A DNA stretch of 64,000 nucleotides. It comes from RGIG1927 sp045546275. GTDB lineage: Bacteria; Bacillota; Clostridia; UMGS1883. Below, piece after piece: positions 36,747-45,812 of the stretch (the stretch's first letter is position 1; each line of letters opens with the position of its first letter). The notes beneath the pieces were generated by a model. The model was given only the letters and a program-made list of their open reading frames with translations. It ran no database searches and was not told the origin of the DNA. A program made the translations under genes and the position numbers. The stretch lies in assembly GCA_045546275.1 (NCBI GenBank), contig JAZQCM010000001.1, forward strand, positions 1 to 64,000. The letters are read 5' to 3'.

Positions 36747-36760
36747 GTGAGGGGAAAATC

Positions 36761-39700
36761 ATGAAAAAGCTTATTAGTTTGATTGTGGTGTTAGCTATGA
36801 TGTTTTCGTGCATTCCGACACATCTGACTGTTTTTGCAGATGAAGAGGGTATTGTGCTGAATGCGTCTAAATCAATAACATCAAATGTTAACACGAAGAC
36901 AGTGACGGATACGTTTTCGGCGAGCTATGATGCGCATTCGCTTTACGTGTATCACTCAAACTGGAACCAAAGAAATGCATATGTTGGTTTTGATTTAAAA
37001 AATGCATTCACAGAGGAACAGCTTGGGGTGGAGTATGCCGTAAAGAAGGCTACGGTTACCGTTAACTGTGTTGAAGCAGTGACAGTAACAGACCCTGTGG
37101 TGGCACTTGTGGCTATAGACAATACAAAATGGAATGAAAGTGCATATACTGAGACAGCTGTACTTAATCTTCCTGCGTACAATATCGTAACGCAAGCATC
37201 AAACATTCCTGAGGGCATGGTCATTCTTGACGAGGTTAGCGTTACAGGCAAGGGTTTGTATGAATTTGATGTAACAGAATATGTTAATGAAAACTATCGT
37301 GAACTGGTTAACGATGGTATTTCCTTTGCTCTTGTAAATATCACACATGTTGCACATGTAGGGCATCATGAACTCATAAAGGTATTGTTTGAAGGTAAGA
37401 ACGGAAGCGTTAAGCCCTCCCTTACCATTGAAATGGCAGAGCAGGCAATTGTTAATCTCAGCTTAAAGGGTGAGGATGGCAAAGAGCTTGGCGGTAAAGT
37501 GATAGAAAGACTTGCCGCAGGCGGAAAATACATTCCTTCCGACGAAGATGCTCCTGCTGTTATAACGGAGGATGGTAAGCTTTATGTCCGCGAAGCATTA
37601 AATGAAATTACTTTGGCGTTAGGCGAAAATACTGTTGAAGTGCGCTATACTGTGGAAGAAATGGAAAAACTCATAAAGAGTGAGCACTTATTCTCGGTAA
37701 TTGACGGAGATGAGCCTGTGCTTCCTAAGAAAATGGAAGCTCTTTTAAGCGACGGAAAAACAACTGTTACAGTTGATGTTAAGTGGGAAAAGCTTGATGG
37801 TATGACTTACAAAGCAAGCTGTAACGATATTTCCCTTGAGGTAGAGTTTGAAGTGTTGCCTTCTGAAGGTAAAGGTGATACATTCCTCGGCGCAGGCGAT
37901 GCCAACGGTGCTATTTTCTCAAACTATAATAAGCTTAATAACATATATGGCGCAGGAAATGTTGTGTTTGACTGCGAATTTACGGTTACCGAGGGCGGAA
38001 ACAAGCTCATCAGCTACGGTAATGAGCAAACAGGAGATTTCGGAAACGCTGCTGCTCTTTTGAGATACATGAATGTTGATGTGTTTGAATATTACAACAA
38101 CGGCTGGAAGACAAGTAGTGTAGCGTGCGAAACAGGAAAGACCTACAACCTTCGTACAGCCTTTAACATGACAAACAGAACCTACAGAATGTACATTGCA
38201 GGCGAAGATGGAATTTACAAAGAGGTAACCGACGGAGATGCAGCTTTCCGTGGCGGCATTGAAACAGTTGACCGCTTTTTCTTCCACGGTAGCGGTATTT
38301 TAAATGACAATTCTGTTATAAAGAGCCATAATGAGAGCTGGGTAGACGGATTTACATACCTTACAGTAAACTATGTTTATGATGGTAATAAGGTTAACAG
38401 CAAAACCTTTAAATGGGGCACAGGCACCTCCTACACAGAAAAGGTAAAGGTAATTGGTGACGGAGAAAAGGTTTATGCAATTTCTGATTTTGATGTTTTG
38501 CCTGTAAAGGATAATGTAACAGGCGACTATGACAGCTTTGATATTGAAGTGGATGTTGTTTCTGCAACCGTAAGCGAAATAGAAGAAATCAACCTCGTAC
38601 AGGGAGATGCATCTATTATTCTTGTGCAGGAAGTAGAAGTGACCTTTGGAAACGGTGAGACCACTATTTACCCTGTAGTATGGAATACAGATGATGTTGA
38701 CACAGATACTGCAGGAGCATACATTGCAAAAGGCTTAATTGAAGAACTACAGCTTGAAGCTGAATGCGTTGTAAACGTGAAGGCTGTTGAAAACATTGAA
38801 TACACACCTGACAGTAACACCGTTGTTACAAATAACGGTGGCTGGAACTGGTATGTTGAGCCCTCCGGTACACACATTGAGCCCGGTGATAGTTTAGCAA
38901 CGCTTTTTGAAAGCGGTGTGTATTCTTCAAATAACGGCTATAAATTTAAAGAAGATAAAACATATATGGGCTGGGTTGAAGATGGCGGCGACGTTGTTGT
39001 TTCTTCCCTTGACCACAACACAAATGAGCACAAAAGGGTTGTAATTCACGAAAAGCTGGAAAGTGACGACCATAACAACCCTGCAGTAATAGTTCTTCCC
39101 GATGGTAGAATTATGGCTGTGTACTCAATGCATACAAATGAGCCTTACATGTACTATCGTGTTACAAAGAACCCTGAGGATATTTCTGAATGGCACGACG
39201 AGCAGTTCTATTACTGCTATACAGAGGTTGAAAATGCAACCTACAACGCAACCTATCCTTCGGTATTTGCAGTGCACGATGATTGCGGCATTGAAGGCAA
39301 CGACGTAATTTATATGGGCTGGAGAGGCGTTCACTGGAAGCCTACTTTAGCCAAGTTCTCCATTCCTGATGAAAACGGTGTTATGGAAACTGTTATGGGC
39401 CAGACCCAGTTTGCAAATACAACATATAAGAATAATACCAAGGGCGATGGTGGCGCAAGAGACGGCAGCAGAAGACCCTATACAAAGTACGACTACGATG
39501 TAGAGAGAAATAAAATCTACATGACCTTTACTGCTACACATCCCGACAACGATACAAGAAATCACATTTATTATGTTGAGCTTGACATTGCAGACCAGAA
39601 TCTTTACACCTCAAGCGGAAGATTCCTTCAGCCCCTTCCTTTTGAAAACAAGGCAGAATATGCTACCCAGGGTGCTAACGGAACAAGTGGTCAGTGGGGT

Positions 39701-41695
39701 ATTGTAACTGTTGACCTTGTTGGTGCTTTTCCTGAGCTTCTGGTGTTCGACGCATCTGAGCAGACAGGTCAGAGCTTTAACCCCTCTTACGGCCTTGTTG
39801 AACGCCGTGGCTGGACATGGGACATTGCCCACAACGAAAAGGGCGAGCCCTGTATTGTTTACGTTGATATTACAGCAACACCTCCCGGAGAAGGCGGCAA
39901 GCTGCCCGACTGGTATGTTGCTCCCGGTGACGATAATACCGACCCTGAGCATGCTACAAGAGCACATCATTATTATTGGTATGCTCGTTGGGACAAGGAA
40001 AAGGGCGAATGGGTAAAAACCTTCCTTACATATGGCGGCAAGTGGTGGCATCAGAACTACACACAAGAGCGCTGCTACTCAGGCGGATTAACATTTGACC
40101 ACAACTACCCCGGCAATGTAATTTTCCTTTCCATTCCCACTTACGGAAAATACGGCGAAATTTTTGAAATTTTCCGTTGGGAAAGCGATGATGACGGTGA
40201 AACCTGGACAAAGAGAGAGGCAATAACCAAGGATTCGCCCACACCTAATGCAAGACCCAATGCAATTTACAACTATAAAATGGACGAGGACGGCAAAAAC
40301 CTCGGTCCCAGACTTCTTTGGAAGAGTGGCGAGTATCGTTACTGGCTTAACTATGAGTATAAGACAGGTGTATGGACCGACTATGCGGCAGATGGCTTTA
40401 TAACACAGGACGACCCCGAAATGTTTGCAGACTTTGCACTTTTGGGCGAGGACGGAGAAAAGCTTGACGCACTTCCCGTTGGTGAAAATGTATGCTTAAC
40501 TGCAAAGTTTACAATTTCAAACATTTCCATTGGTGACGGCAGTGCAAAATTAGCCTTTGCTCATTATTCCAAGGATGGAGTGCTTAAAAAGTTCGAATCT
40601 ATGGACTCTGTTATTCCTGCAAGAAGTGTGCCTCAGATAGGTGTTGTAGGTGCACCGAAAAAGACACCCGACGGCACATATTCGCCCTGGGCAGATGTTG
40701 ATAACCGTTCAACCATGGGTGATAGTGAAGTGGTTGAAGAGATGGAATATACCACAGCAATTGAAGAGGGCGACAGAATTACCCTCTTTGCATGGGGTGC
40801 AGGTGTTGAGCACCCGTGGCATCCGTTGTCTGATGTGAACTACTCAATTTCAACTGAAGGCTCAAGAAACCTCTTTACAGAGGACTTCTCCTACGATGGT
40901 GAAGAAATCCTTGTACTTGACACCAATACGGACACCTTTAATGGCTGGATTGGTAAAGGATATAACGGAGAAGGCGAGGTTGCCTTTGATGAATACAGCT
41001 ATGCGGGCATTACAAAGCTTCCCTTCGGCAACACAGGTCTTCACCTTTACAGACGTGGCGGCGAAGGTATTATGGCAAGCCATGCTCTTCCCGACACAAA
41101 CGGCGAGGATTATACTATTGAGTTTACCCTTAGGTATATTACTGAAATATCCTGGAACAATACCAATAATATAGGCTTTACACTTTCTCACGGAGTGCCT
41201 CAGTTCAGAGGCGATGAAGAAAACCCCTCAGCTTATCAGTTCCGTCATAGATCTGAATGGAAGAATGAAAACGGCAGAGGCACATCAATATTCCTGAAAA
41301 ACTCTATCGCTTTTGATAATGGTGGTGCTATTGGTGTGGCAGGCACAGGCATACCCAGAGATATTGACACAACAAACATGGAACAGGTTGATTACGCAAA
41401 GGGTGTTGGCTATTTTGACCCCGAAACACGTACCTACATCCATGACTATAACGATTCTCTTATGGTGGGTGCCCTTTACCATGTTACAGTTAAGGTAAGC
41501 CCCTCAAACAAAACTGTTGAAGTATCTGTCAACGACGGCTACAGAACAACAAGTCATGTTGCTGACTACAACAGCAAGAATAGTTACAATTGGGACGAAA
41601 ATCCCGTTGATACAATTTCCTTCTCTGTTGGTAGTGAAAGATGGGGAGAATTATGTGTTGATGACATAAAGATGTACCTCACTGAAAATAAATAA
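36761..41695 (+). CDS. Secreted BNR_4 beta-propeller protein, probable polysaccharide lyase or glycosidase
   Basis: A 1,644-residue exported protein. Order: signal peptide (MKKLISLIVVLAMMFSCIPTHLTVFA); DNRLRE-like module (about 25-225); a ConA-like domain (about 370-530) resembling one in the phosphatase at 20434; Ig-like; a BNR_4-type propeller (about 690-1190; WNWYVEPSGTH, DDHNNPAVIVLPDGRIM, YPSVFAV, KPTLAKF); a beta-rich segment; and a final ConA/LamG-like domain (about 1366-1644). BNR_4 propellers include ulvan lyases (PL24/25) and the GH145 rhamnohydrolase. Next to PL11, a rhamnogalacturonan-directed activity is plausible, but the family cannot be fixed by eye. Transcribed from promoter module 4. 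Confidence 0.8.
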   Translation: MKKLISLIVVLAMMFSCIPTHLTVFADEEGIVLNASKSITSNVNTKTVTDTFSASYDAHSLYVYHSNWNQRNAYVGFDLKNAFTEEQLGVEYAVKKATVTVNCVEAVTVTDPVVALVAIDNTKWNESAYTETAVLNLPAYNIVTQASNIPEGMVILDEVSVTGKGLYEFDVTEYVNENYRELVNDGISFALVNITHVAHVGHHELIKVLFEGKNGSVKPSLTIEMAEQAIVNLSLKGEDGKELGGKVIERLAAGGKYIPSDEDAPAVITEDGKLYVREALNEITLALGENTVEVRYTVEEMEKLIKSEHLFSVIDGDEPVLPKKMEALLSDGKTTVTVDVKWEKLDGMTYKASCNDISLEVEFEVLPSEGKGDTFLGAGDANGAIFSNYNKLNNIYGAGNVVFDCEFTVTEGGNKLISYGNEQTGDFGNAAALLRYMNVDVFEYYNNGWKTSSVACETGKTYNLRTAFNMTNRTYRMYIAGEDGIYKEVTDGDAAFRGGIETVDRFFFHGSGILNDNSVIKSHNESWVDGFTYLTVNYVYDGNKVNSKTFKWGTGTSYTEKVKVIGDGEKVYAISDFDVLPVKDNVTGDYDSFDIEVDVVSATVSEIEEINLVQGDASIILVQEVEVTFGNGETTIYPVVWNTDDVDTDTAGAYIAKGLIEELQLEAECVVNVKAVENIEYTPDSNTVVTNNGGWNWYVEPSGTHIEPGDSLATLFESGVYSSNNGYKFKEDKTYMGWVEDGGDVVVSSLDHNTNEHKRVVIHEKLESDDHNNPAVIVLPDGRIMAVYSMHTNEPYMYYRVTKNPEDISEWHDEQFYYCYTEVENATYNATYPSVFAVHDDCGIEGNDVIYMGWRGVHWKPTLAKFSIPDENGVMETVMGQTQFANTTYKNNTKGDGGARDGSRRPYTKYDYDVERNKIYMTFTATHPDNDTRNHIYYVELDIADQNLYTSSGRFLQPLPFENKAEYATQGANGTSGQWGIVTVDLVGAFPELLVFDASEQTGQSFNPSYGLVERRGWTWDIAHNEKGEPCIVYVDITATPPGEGGKLPDWYVAPGDDNTDPEHATRAHHYYWYARWDKEKGEWVKTFLTYGGKWWHQNYTQERCYSGGLTFDHNYPGNVIFLSIPTYGKYGEIFEIFRWESDDDGETWTKREAITKDSPTPNARPNAIYNYKMDEDGKNLGPRLLWKSGEYRYWLNYEYKTGVWTDYAADGFITQDDPEMFADFALLGEDGEKLDALPVGENVCLTAKFTISNISIGDGSAKLAFAHYSKDGVLKKFESMDSVIPARSVPQIGVVGAPKKTPDGTYSPWADVDNRSTMGDSEVVEEMEYTTAIEEGDRITLFAWGAGVEHPWHPLSDVNYSISTEGSRNLFTEDFSYDGEEILVLDTNTDTFNGWIGKGYNGEGEVAFDEYSYAGITKLPFGNTGLHLYRRGGEGIMASHALPDTNGEDYTIEFTLRYITEISWNNTNNIGFTLSHGVPQFRGDEENPSAYQFRHRSEWKNENGRGTSIFLKNSIAFDNGGAIGVAGTGIPRDIDTTNMEQVDYAKGVGYFDPETRTYIHDYNDSLMVGALYHVTVKVSPSNKTVEVSVNDGYRTTSHVADYNSKNSYNWDENPVDTISFSVGSERWGELCVDDIKMYLTENK

Positions 41696-41774
41696 ATGCA
41701 TTTAATTACCGGTTGAGTAGGTTTTTCATTGGAGTAACCACAATAAAAAACCTACCCATTCCGGTAATCTTTTT
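41696..41774 (+). ncRNA. Structured repeat element, copy 2 (possible terminator or RNA element)
   Basis: Starts directly at the stop codon of the BNR_4 gene. Outer stem ATTACCGG/CCGGTAAT (41705-41712 with 41761-41768), inner 14-base arm with one mismatch ending in ATTG/CAAT around the loop GAGTAACCA, then CTTTTT. Same organisation as 35670-35747. It precedes the GH4 gene, for which no separate promoter is evident, so it could control read-through. Confidence 0.6.
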
Positions 41775-41807
41775 AAAACCTGTAAAAAAACAGAATGGAG
41801 AATAATT

Positions 41808-43301
41808 ATGTTTAAAATAGCTTTTATAGGAGCAGGCAGCCTTGGATTTACAAGGCAGCTTTTGGGAGATATACTTACGGTGAAAGAATTTAAAAATATT
41901 GAAATTGCGTTCACGGATATAAATCCCGACAACCTCAGAATGGTGACAGAGCTGTGTCAGCGTGATATTGATGAAAACGGTCTTGATATAAAAATACAAG
42001 CAACTCTTGACAGAAGAGAAGCCTTCCGCAATGCAAAGTATGTTATTAACTGTGTAAGAATAGGCATGCTTGAAGGCTTTGCTACAGATGTTGAAATACC
42101 GTTAAAATACGGTGTTGACCAGTGTGTGGGCGACACACTTTGCATAGGCGGCATTATGTATGGTCAAAGAGGTATAGATGCCATGCTCTCTTTTTGTAAG
42201 GATATTCGTGAAGTGGCGCATCCTAACTGCATACTTCTTAATTATTCAAACCCCAATGCAATGGTAACCTGGGCATGTAATAAGTACGGCAAGGTACCTA
42301 CCTTAGGACTTTGTCACGGCGTGCAACACGGTCACAGTCAGATTGCGAAAGCCTTGGGCAGAGATGTTAAGGATGTTGACATTATCTGTGCAGGGCTTAA
42401 TCATCAGACCTGGTACATAAGTGTAAAGACCGATGGAGTGGAGAGAACAGGTGAGCTTTTTGAGTATATGGAAAAAGCCGACTTTGCAAAAAACGAAAAT
42501 ATCCGTCTTGACGTTATGAAAAACTTTGGATATTATTCCACCGAAAGCAATGGTCATTTGTCTGAGTATTTAATGTGGTACAGAAAGCGCCCCGAGGACA
42601 TGGAAAAATGGATTAACTTTTCTGACTGGATTCAGGGTGAAACCGCCGGCTATTTAAGAGTGTGCAAGGAAGGCAGAAACTGGTTTGAAACAGATTTTCC
42701 CAACTGGATGAAGGGTAAGCCACGTGAGTTTGTTCCCGAAAAACGCTCCAACGAGCACGGCAGTTACATTATAGAAGGTCTTGAAACAGGAAGATGCTAT
42801 CGTGGGCATTTTAATGTAATGAACAACGGCACCATAACAAACCTCCCCGATGAATGTGTTGTTGAGGTGCCCTGCTATGTTGACTACAACGGTATCAGCG
42901 TACCAAAGGTTGGCGATTTACCTTTAGGCTGTGCGGCAATATGTTCTCAAAGCGTGTGGGTGCAGAAGCTCAGCGTTGAAGCGGCAGTAAGTGGCGATAT
43001 AAACCTTTTAAGACAGGCAGCAATGCTTGACCCATTGACAGGTGCTGTGTGTACTCCCGATGAAATTAAGCAGATGGTTGATGAAATGCTGGTTGCAGGG
43101 GAAGAATGGCTTCCTCAGTACAAGGACGAGATTGAAAAAGCAAAAGAGCGCCTTAAAAATAAAAAGGTGCCCTACAGACCCGTAAAGGGCTTTACAAAAA
43201 AGGTAAAAACTGTTGAAGAAATGCAAAGTAACGAAAAGAAGTATCGTGCACTTGCAGCGGCGGCAGCTAAAGAAAATGTAAAAGAAGAGGATTATGAATA
43301 A
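41808..43301 (+). CDS. Family GH4 glycosidase, probable alpha-galacturonidase or alpha-glucuronidase type
   Basis: A 497-residue cytoplasmic enzyme. GH4 enzymes use NAD+ and a divalent metal and cleave by an oxidation-elimination route. Visible are the Rossmann IGAGSLGF, FTDINPDNL, NYSNPNAMVTWA, the metal-binding CHGVQ (Cys169) and LNHQTWY. In GH4 the residue after Cys-His helps mark specificity; CHG is associated with uronidases (alpha-glucuronidase, LplD-type alpha-galacturonidase) rather than the CHS of alpha-glucosidases and galactosidases. With PL11 nearby, release of galacturonate from pectic oligomers is likely, but this is inference. A galactosidase cannot be excluded. Its end overlaps the next frame by 8 bp. 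Confidence 0.87.
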   Translation: MFKIAFIGAGSLGFTRQLLGDILTVKEFKNIEIAFTDINPDNLRMVTELCQRDIDENGLDIKIQATLDRREAFRNAKYVINCVRIGMLEGFATDVEIPLKYGVDQCVGDTLCIGGIMYGQRGIDAMLSFCKDIREVAHPNCILLNYSNPNAMVTWACNKYGKVPTLGLCHGVQHGHSQIAKALGRDVKDVDIICAGLNHQTWYISVKTDGVERTGELFEYMEKADFAKNENIRLDVMKNFGYYSTESNGHLSEYLMWYRKRPEDMEKWINFSDWIQGETAGYLRVCKEGRNWFETDFPNWMKGKPREFVPEKRSNEHGSYIIEGLETGRCYRGHFNVMNNGTITNLPDECVVEVPCYVDYNGISVPKVGDLPLGCAAICSQSVWVQKLSVEAAVSGDINLLRQAAMLDPLTGAVCTPDEIKQMVDEMLVAGEEWLPQYKDEIEKAKERLKNKKVPYRPVKGFTKKVKTVEEMQSNEKKYRALAAAAAKENVKEEDYE

Positions 43302-43917
43302 CCAAAGTAATATTACCTTGGTAGCCTTTTCGTCATACGAAGATGAAGAGCCCGGCGGTTCAAACGGTGATACCAAGGCGACAATCTTTTTCTCCGAAAA
43401 CGGAAGTTGGGGCGCATTATTCCTTTCGCCTTACAAAAACTCTGTAATGGCTCGCTTTGGCTCGGGACAGTCAAACAACGTGTTAAAGTATATAGGAGGT
43501 GAAGAAAAGACGGGATTTTTAGTTACCGCTGCCGTAAAGGACGGAGTAAATGAATATCTTTATGATAATGGCGTTAAGGTTGCGGAAAGCCACAGCAAAA
43601 GAGAAAAAACGGCAAACATTAAAAATGTAATGTGTGTAGGCAAAACACCTGCAAGTAAAACGAGCTATTTAAAGGGTGGTATTTCCGAAATACTTATTTA
43701 TGACAGAAGCCTTTCTGAAGAGGAGATTTCATCTGTTCAATCCTACATGAACATGAAAATGATTTTAGCAACAGTAAACAGTTATGTTGAATTAGGAGAA
43801 AAACTTTTAAGCTTGAGCTTCCCGGAAGAGAATACTGTGCTGTCAGGTGGAAAAAAGTATAATATGGATTTTGATGCGAGCAGAGGTTTTGGAGAAATAA
43901 TTAGGATACAGATTTAA
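43294..43917 (+). pseudogene. LamG-domain fragment, probable gene remnant
   Basis: A 207-codon frame overlapping the GH4 stop by 8 bp. It reads as part of a ConA/LamG fold (SWGALFLSPYKNSVMARFGSG, VGKTPASKTSYLKGGISEILIYDRSLSEEEI), the kind found on the secreted enzymes of this locus, but it has no signal peptide, no first strands of the domain and no catalytic part. The simplest reading is the tail of a large secreted protein whose front was deleted. Less likely, it is an intracellular protein coupled to GH4. Confidence 0.6.
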
Positions 43918-43993
43918 TAAACATACATGCAAAATTGAACCCTCTATAGAGAGAGAGTTCCTTGTATTATTCATTAAGTGCAAATACAAATCT

Positions 43994-44040
43994 GATACGG
44001 TAATTGATACAAATTTGTACCATTACCGTATCGTTTTTTT
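43994..44040 (+). terminator. Terminator before the ROK gene
   Basis: A 10-bp stem GATACGGTAA/TTACCGTATC (43994-44003 with 44023-44032) enclosing an inner TACAAATTTGTA palindrome, then G and seven Ts. It ends the GH4 transcript. Confidence 0.85.
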
Positions 44041-44096
44041 GTGCCGTAAAAAGCCTTGAAAGCTGTTTCTTGTTTTGAATAATTTTTATGTTTTAA

Positions 44097-44127
44097 TTGA
44101 CAATGGTTATTATAACGGTTATAATAA
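44097..44127 (+). promoter_or_regulatory. ROK promoter with overlapping palindromic operator
   Basis: A consensus promoter, TTGACA (44097-44102), 17 bp, TATAAT (44120-44125). A perfect inverted repeat TTATTATAAC/GTTATAATAA (44107-44116 and 44118-44127) covers the spacer and the -10 box, exactly where a repressor would block polymerase. Autoregulation by the ROK protein is likely. Confidence 0.75.
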
Positions 44128-44144
44128 TTAAAAGGGGGTATTAT

Positions 44145-45131
44145 ATGAAAAATTCAGCAGATATACGTAAAGAGAATAAAAAGAGAATATATCGTTTTAT
44201 GTTAAATGGTCAACAGTATACCAAGCAACAAGTGGCATTAAACACGGGGTTAAGTGTTGCAACATGTAATACGCTGCTTAATGAAATGCAAGTGAAGGGG
44301 ATTGTATCAGGCGAAACCAAAAAATTAGGAGAAGTAGGAAGAAGCTCTGTTCTTTATCAAATTAATGATGAACATGAAAGTTATCTTACGGCATGTTTCT
44401 ATATTGTGCACGAAAAGAGATATGTGGAATATACAATATTTTCAGCATTGGGAAGGGTTCTTTATCAAAGTGAAGAAGAATATAAGTTTTTAAGTTATGA
44501 ACTTCTGGAAGAAAGTATCGCCGGCATAATACGGGAATATGCAAATGTTAGTCAGATTATTATAGGAACACCAAGTATAACAGAACAAGGTGTTTTAAAA
44601 TATAGTGATATACCTGAATTGGAAAATGTTCACATGGAAGAAAAACTATTGGAAAAATTCAACATAGGTGTATCAATTGAAAATGACATGCATTGTATGG
44701 CATATGGATATTGCAAGAAAACATGTGCCGAGGATGAAGTGATTTCGCTGGCTTATTACCCAAGTGGTGTTCTTCCCGGAACAGTAACCATCCATAAAGG
44801 AACGATTATCAAAGGTGCAAATGGTATTGCAGGAATGGCAGGATTTTTGCCCTATGACATAAATCGCGAAAAACAATCGGAAATATTTAAGTCGGACAAA
44901 TGTATTCCATTTGTTGCGGTATCGCTTTGTTCAATCATTGCACTTTTGAATCCGAGTAAAGTTGTTTTAAGCGGCGATTTGATTAATGAAAAGATGATGG
45001 AAACTGTCAGAAAAATCTGCGAGGAAAATATTCCGAAGGAGTATTTTCCTAAGATGGTAATTAAGGATAGTTTTAAAGAATATTTTTATGAAGGCATGTA
45101 CCAGATTGCGGTTGAAAAGAAAGAAATCTAA
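44145..45131 (+). CDS. ROK-family transcriptional regulator (XylR/NagC-like)
   Basis: A 328-residue regulator with an N-terminal winged helix-turn-helix (QQYTKQQVALNTGLSVATCNTLLNEM, about 20-55) and a C-terminal ROK sugar-kinase-like fold (IGTPSI, IENDMHCMAYG, GANGIAGMAGFLP, VVLSGDL). The ATP-binding DxGxT and the zinc-binding CxCGxxGC of active ROK kinases are not seen, so it should sense a ligand but not phosphorylate it. The start is ATG 44145 behind AAAGGGGG; the upstream in-frame codons lie within the promoter. It heads an operon with two DUF1349 genes and overlaps its own predicted operator region, suggesting repression of this operon. Confidence 0.88.
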   Translation: MKNSADIRKENKKRIYRFMLNGQQYTKQQVALNTGLSVATCNTLLNEMQVKGIVSGETKKLGEVGRSSVLYQINDEHESYLTACFYIVHEKRYVEYTIFSALGRVLYQSEEEYKFLSYELLEESIAGIIREYANVSQIIIGTPSITEQGVLKYSDIPELENVHMEEKLLEKFNIGVSIENDMHCMAYGYCKKTCAEDEVISLAYYPSGVLPGTVTIHKGTIIKGANGIAGMAGFLPYDINREKQSEIFKSDKCIPFVAVSLCSIIALLNPSKVVLSGDLINEKMMETVRKICEENIPKEYFPKMVIKDSFKEYFYEGMYQIAVEKKEI

Positions 45132-45164
45132 TAATACAAAATTTAATTTTATGGAGGAATGACT

Positions 45165-45776
45165 ATGAAGGTAAATGCGAAAGACATGGAGTGGACAAGG
45201 GCTCCAAAGGAGTACACTGTCACTGAAAATAAAGTTAAAATGATTACAGAACCGTTTACCGACTTGTGGCAAAGAACATATTATCATTTTCGTAATGATA
45301 ACGCACCTGTGTTGCAGCTTGCCACAGATGAAAAGTATTTTTCTTTTGTGGTTAAAACAGAATATGACATGAAGGTACGTTATGACCAAAGTGGAATTGT
45401 AATGTATTTAAACAGTGATAATTGGCTTAAAGCTGCTATGGAATATGAAAATGATAAAATACAGCGATTAGGATGCGTAGTAACGAATAATGGCTATTCA
45501 GACTGGTCCTCTGTGGATGTAGATACATCTGTCAAATCAATGTGGTTCCGTTTTAGCAGAAGAGATAATGATTTCTGCATTGAAAACTCCACAGATGGTA
45601 AGGATTTTAAACAAATGCGCATATGTCACATGTTTAATCTGGAAGACACCATTCGATTTGGAATATATGCATGTAGTGCAGAAAATTCTTCCTTTGAGGC
45701 GACTTTTACCGACATGGAAATTACAGAATGCAAATGGCTTTCTCATGATGGACAAGCGCCGGATGAAGAAGAATAA
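45165..45776 (+). CDS. DUF1349 (YesU-like) ConA-fold protein
   Basis: A 203-residue cytoplasmic protein of the DUF1349 family, a concanavalin-like beta-sandwich that includes Bacillus YesU from the rhamnogalacturonan yes operon. Typical segments are QSGIVMYLNSDNWLKAAMEYEN and SMWFRFSRRDNDFCIENSTDGKDF. Catalytic activity is not established; a role in handling intracellular sugars is assumed. GGAGG lies 7 bp before ATG 45165, while the ATG at 45159 is too close. It follows the ROK gene by 33 bp and precedes a paralogue. Confidence 0.85.
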   Translation: MKVNAKDMEWTRAPKEYTVTENKVKMITEPFTDLWQRTYYHFRNDNAPVLQLATDEKYFSFVVKTEYDMKVRYDQSGIVMYLNSDNWLKAAMEYENDKIQRLGCVVTNNGYSDWSSVDVDTSVKSMWFRFSRRDNDFCIENSTDGKDFKQMRICHMFNLEDTIRFGIYACSAENSSFEATFTDMEITECKWLSHDGQAPDEEE

Positions 45777-45812
45777 GATAATATTTTTATAATAAAAGGA
45801 GATAAAGGTATT

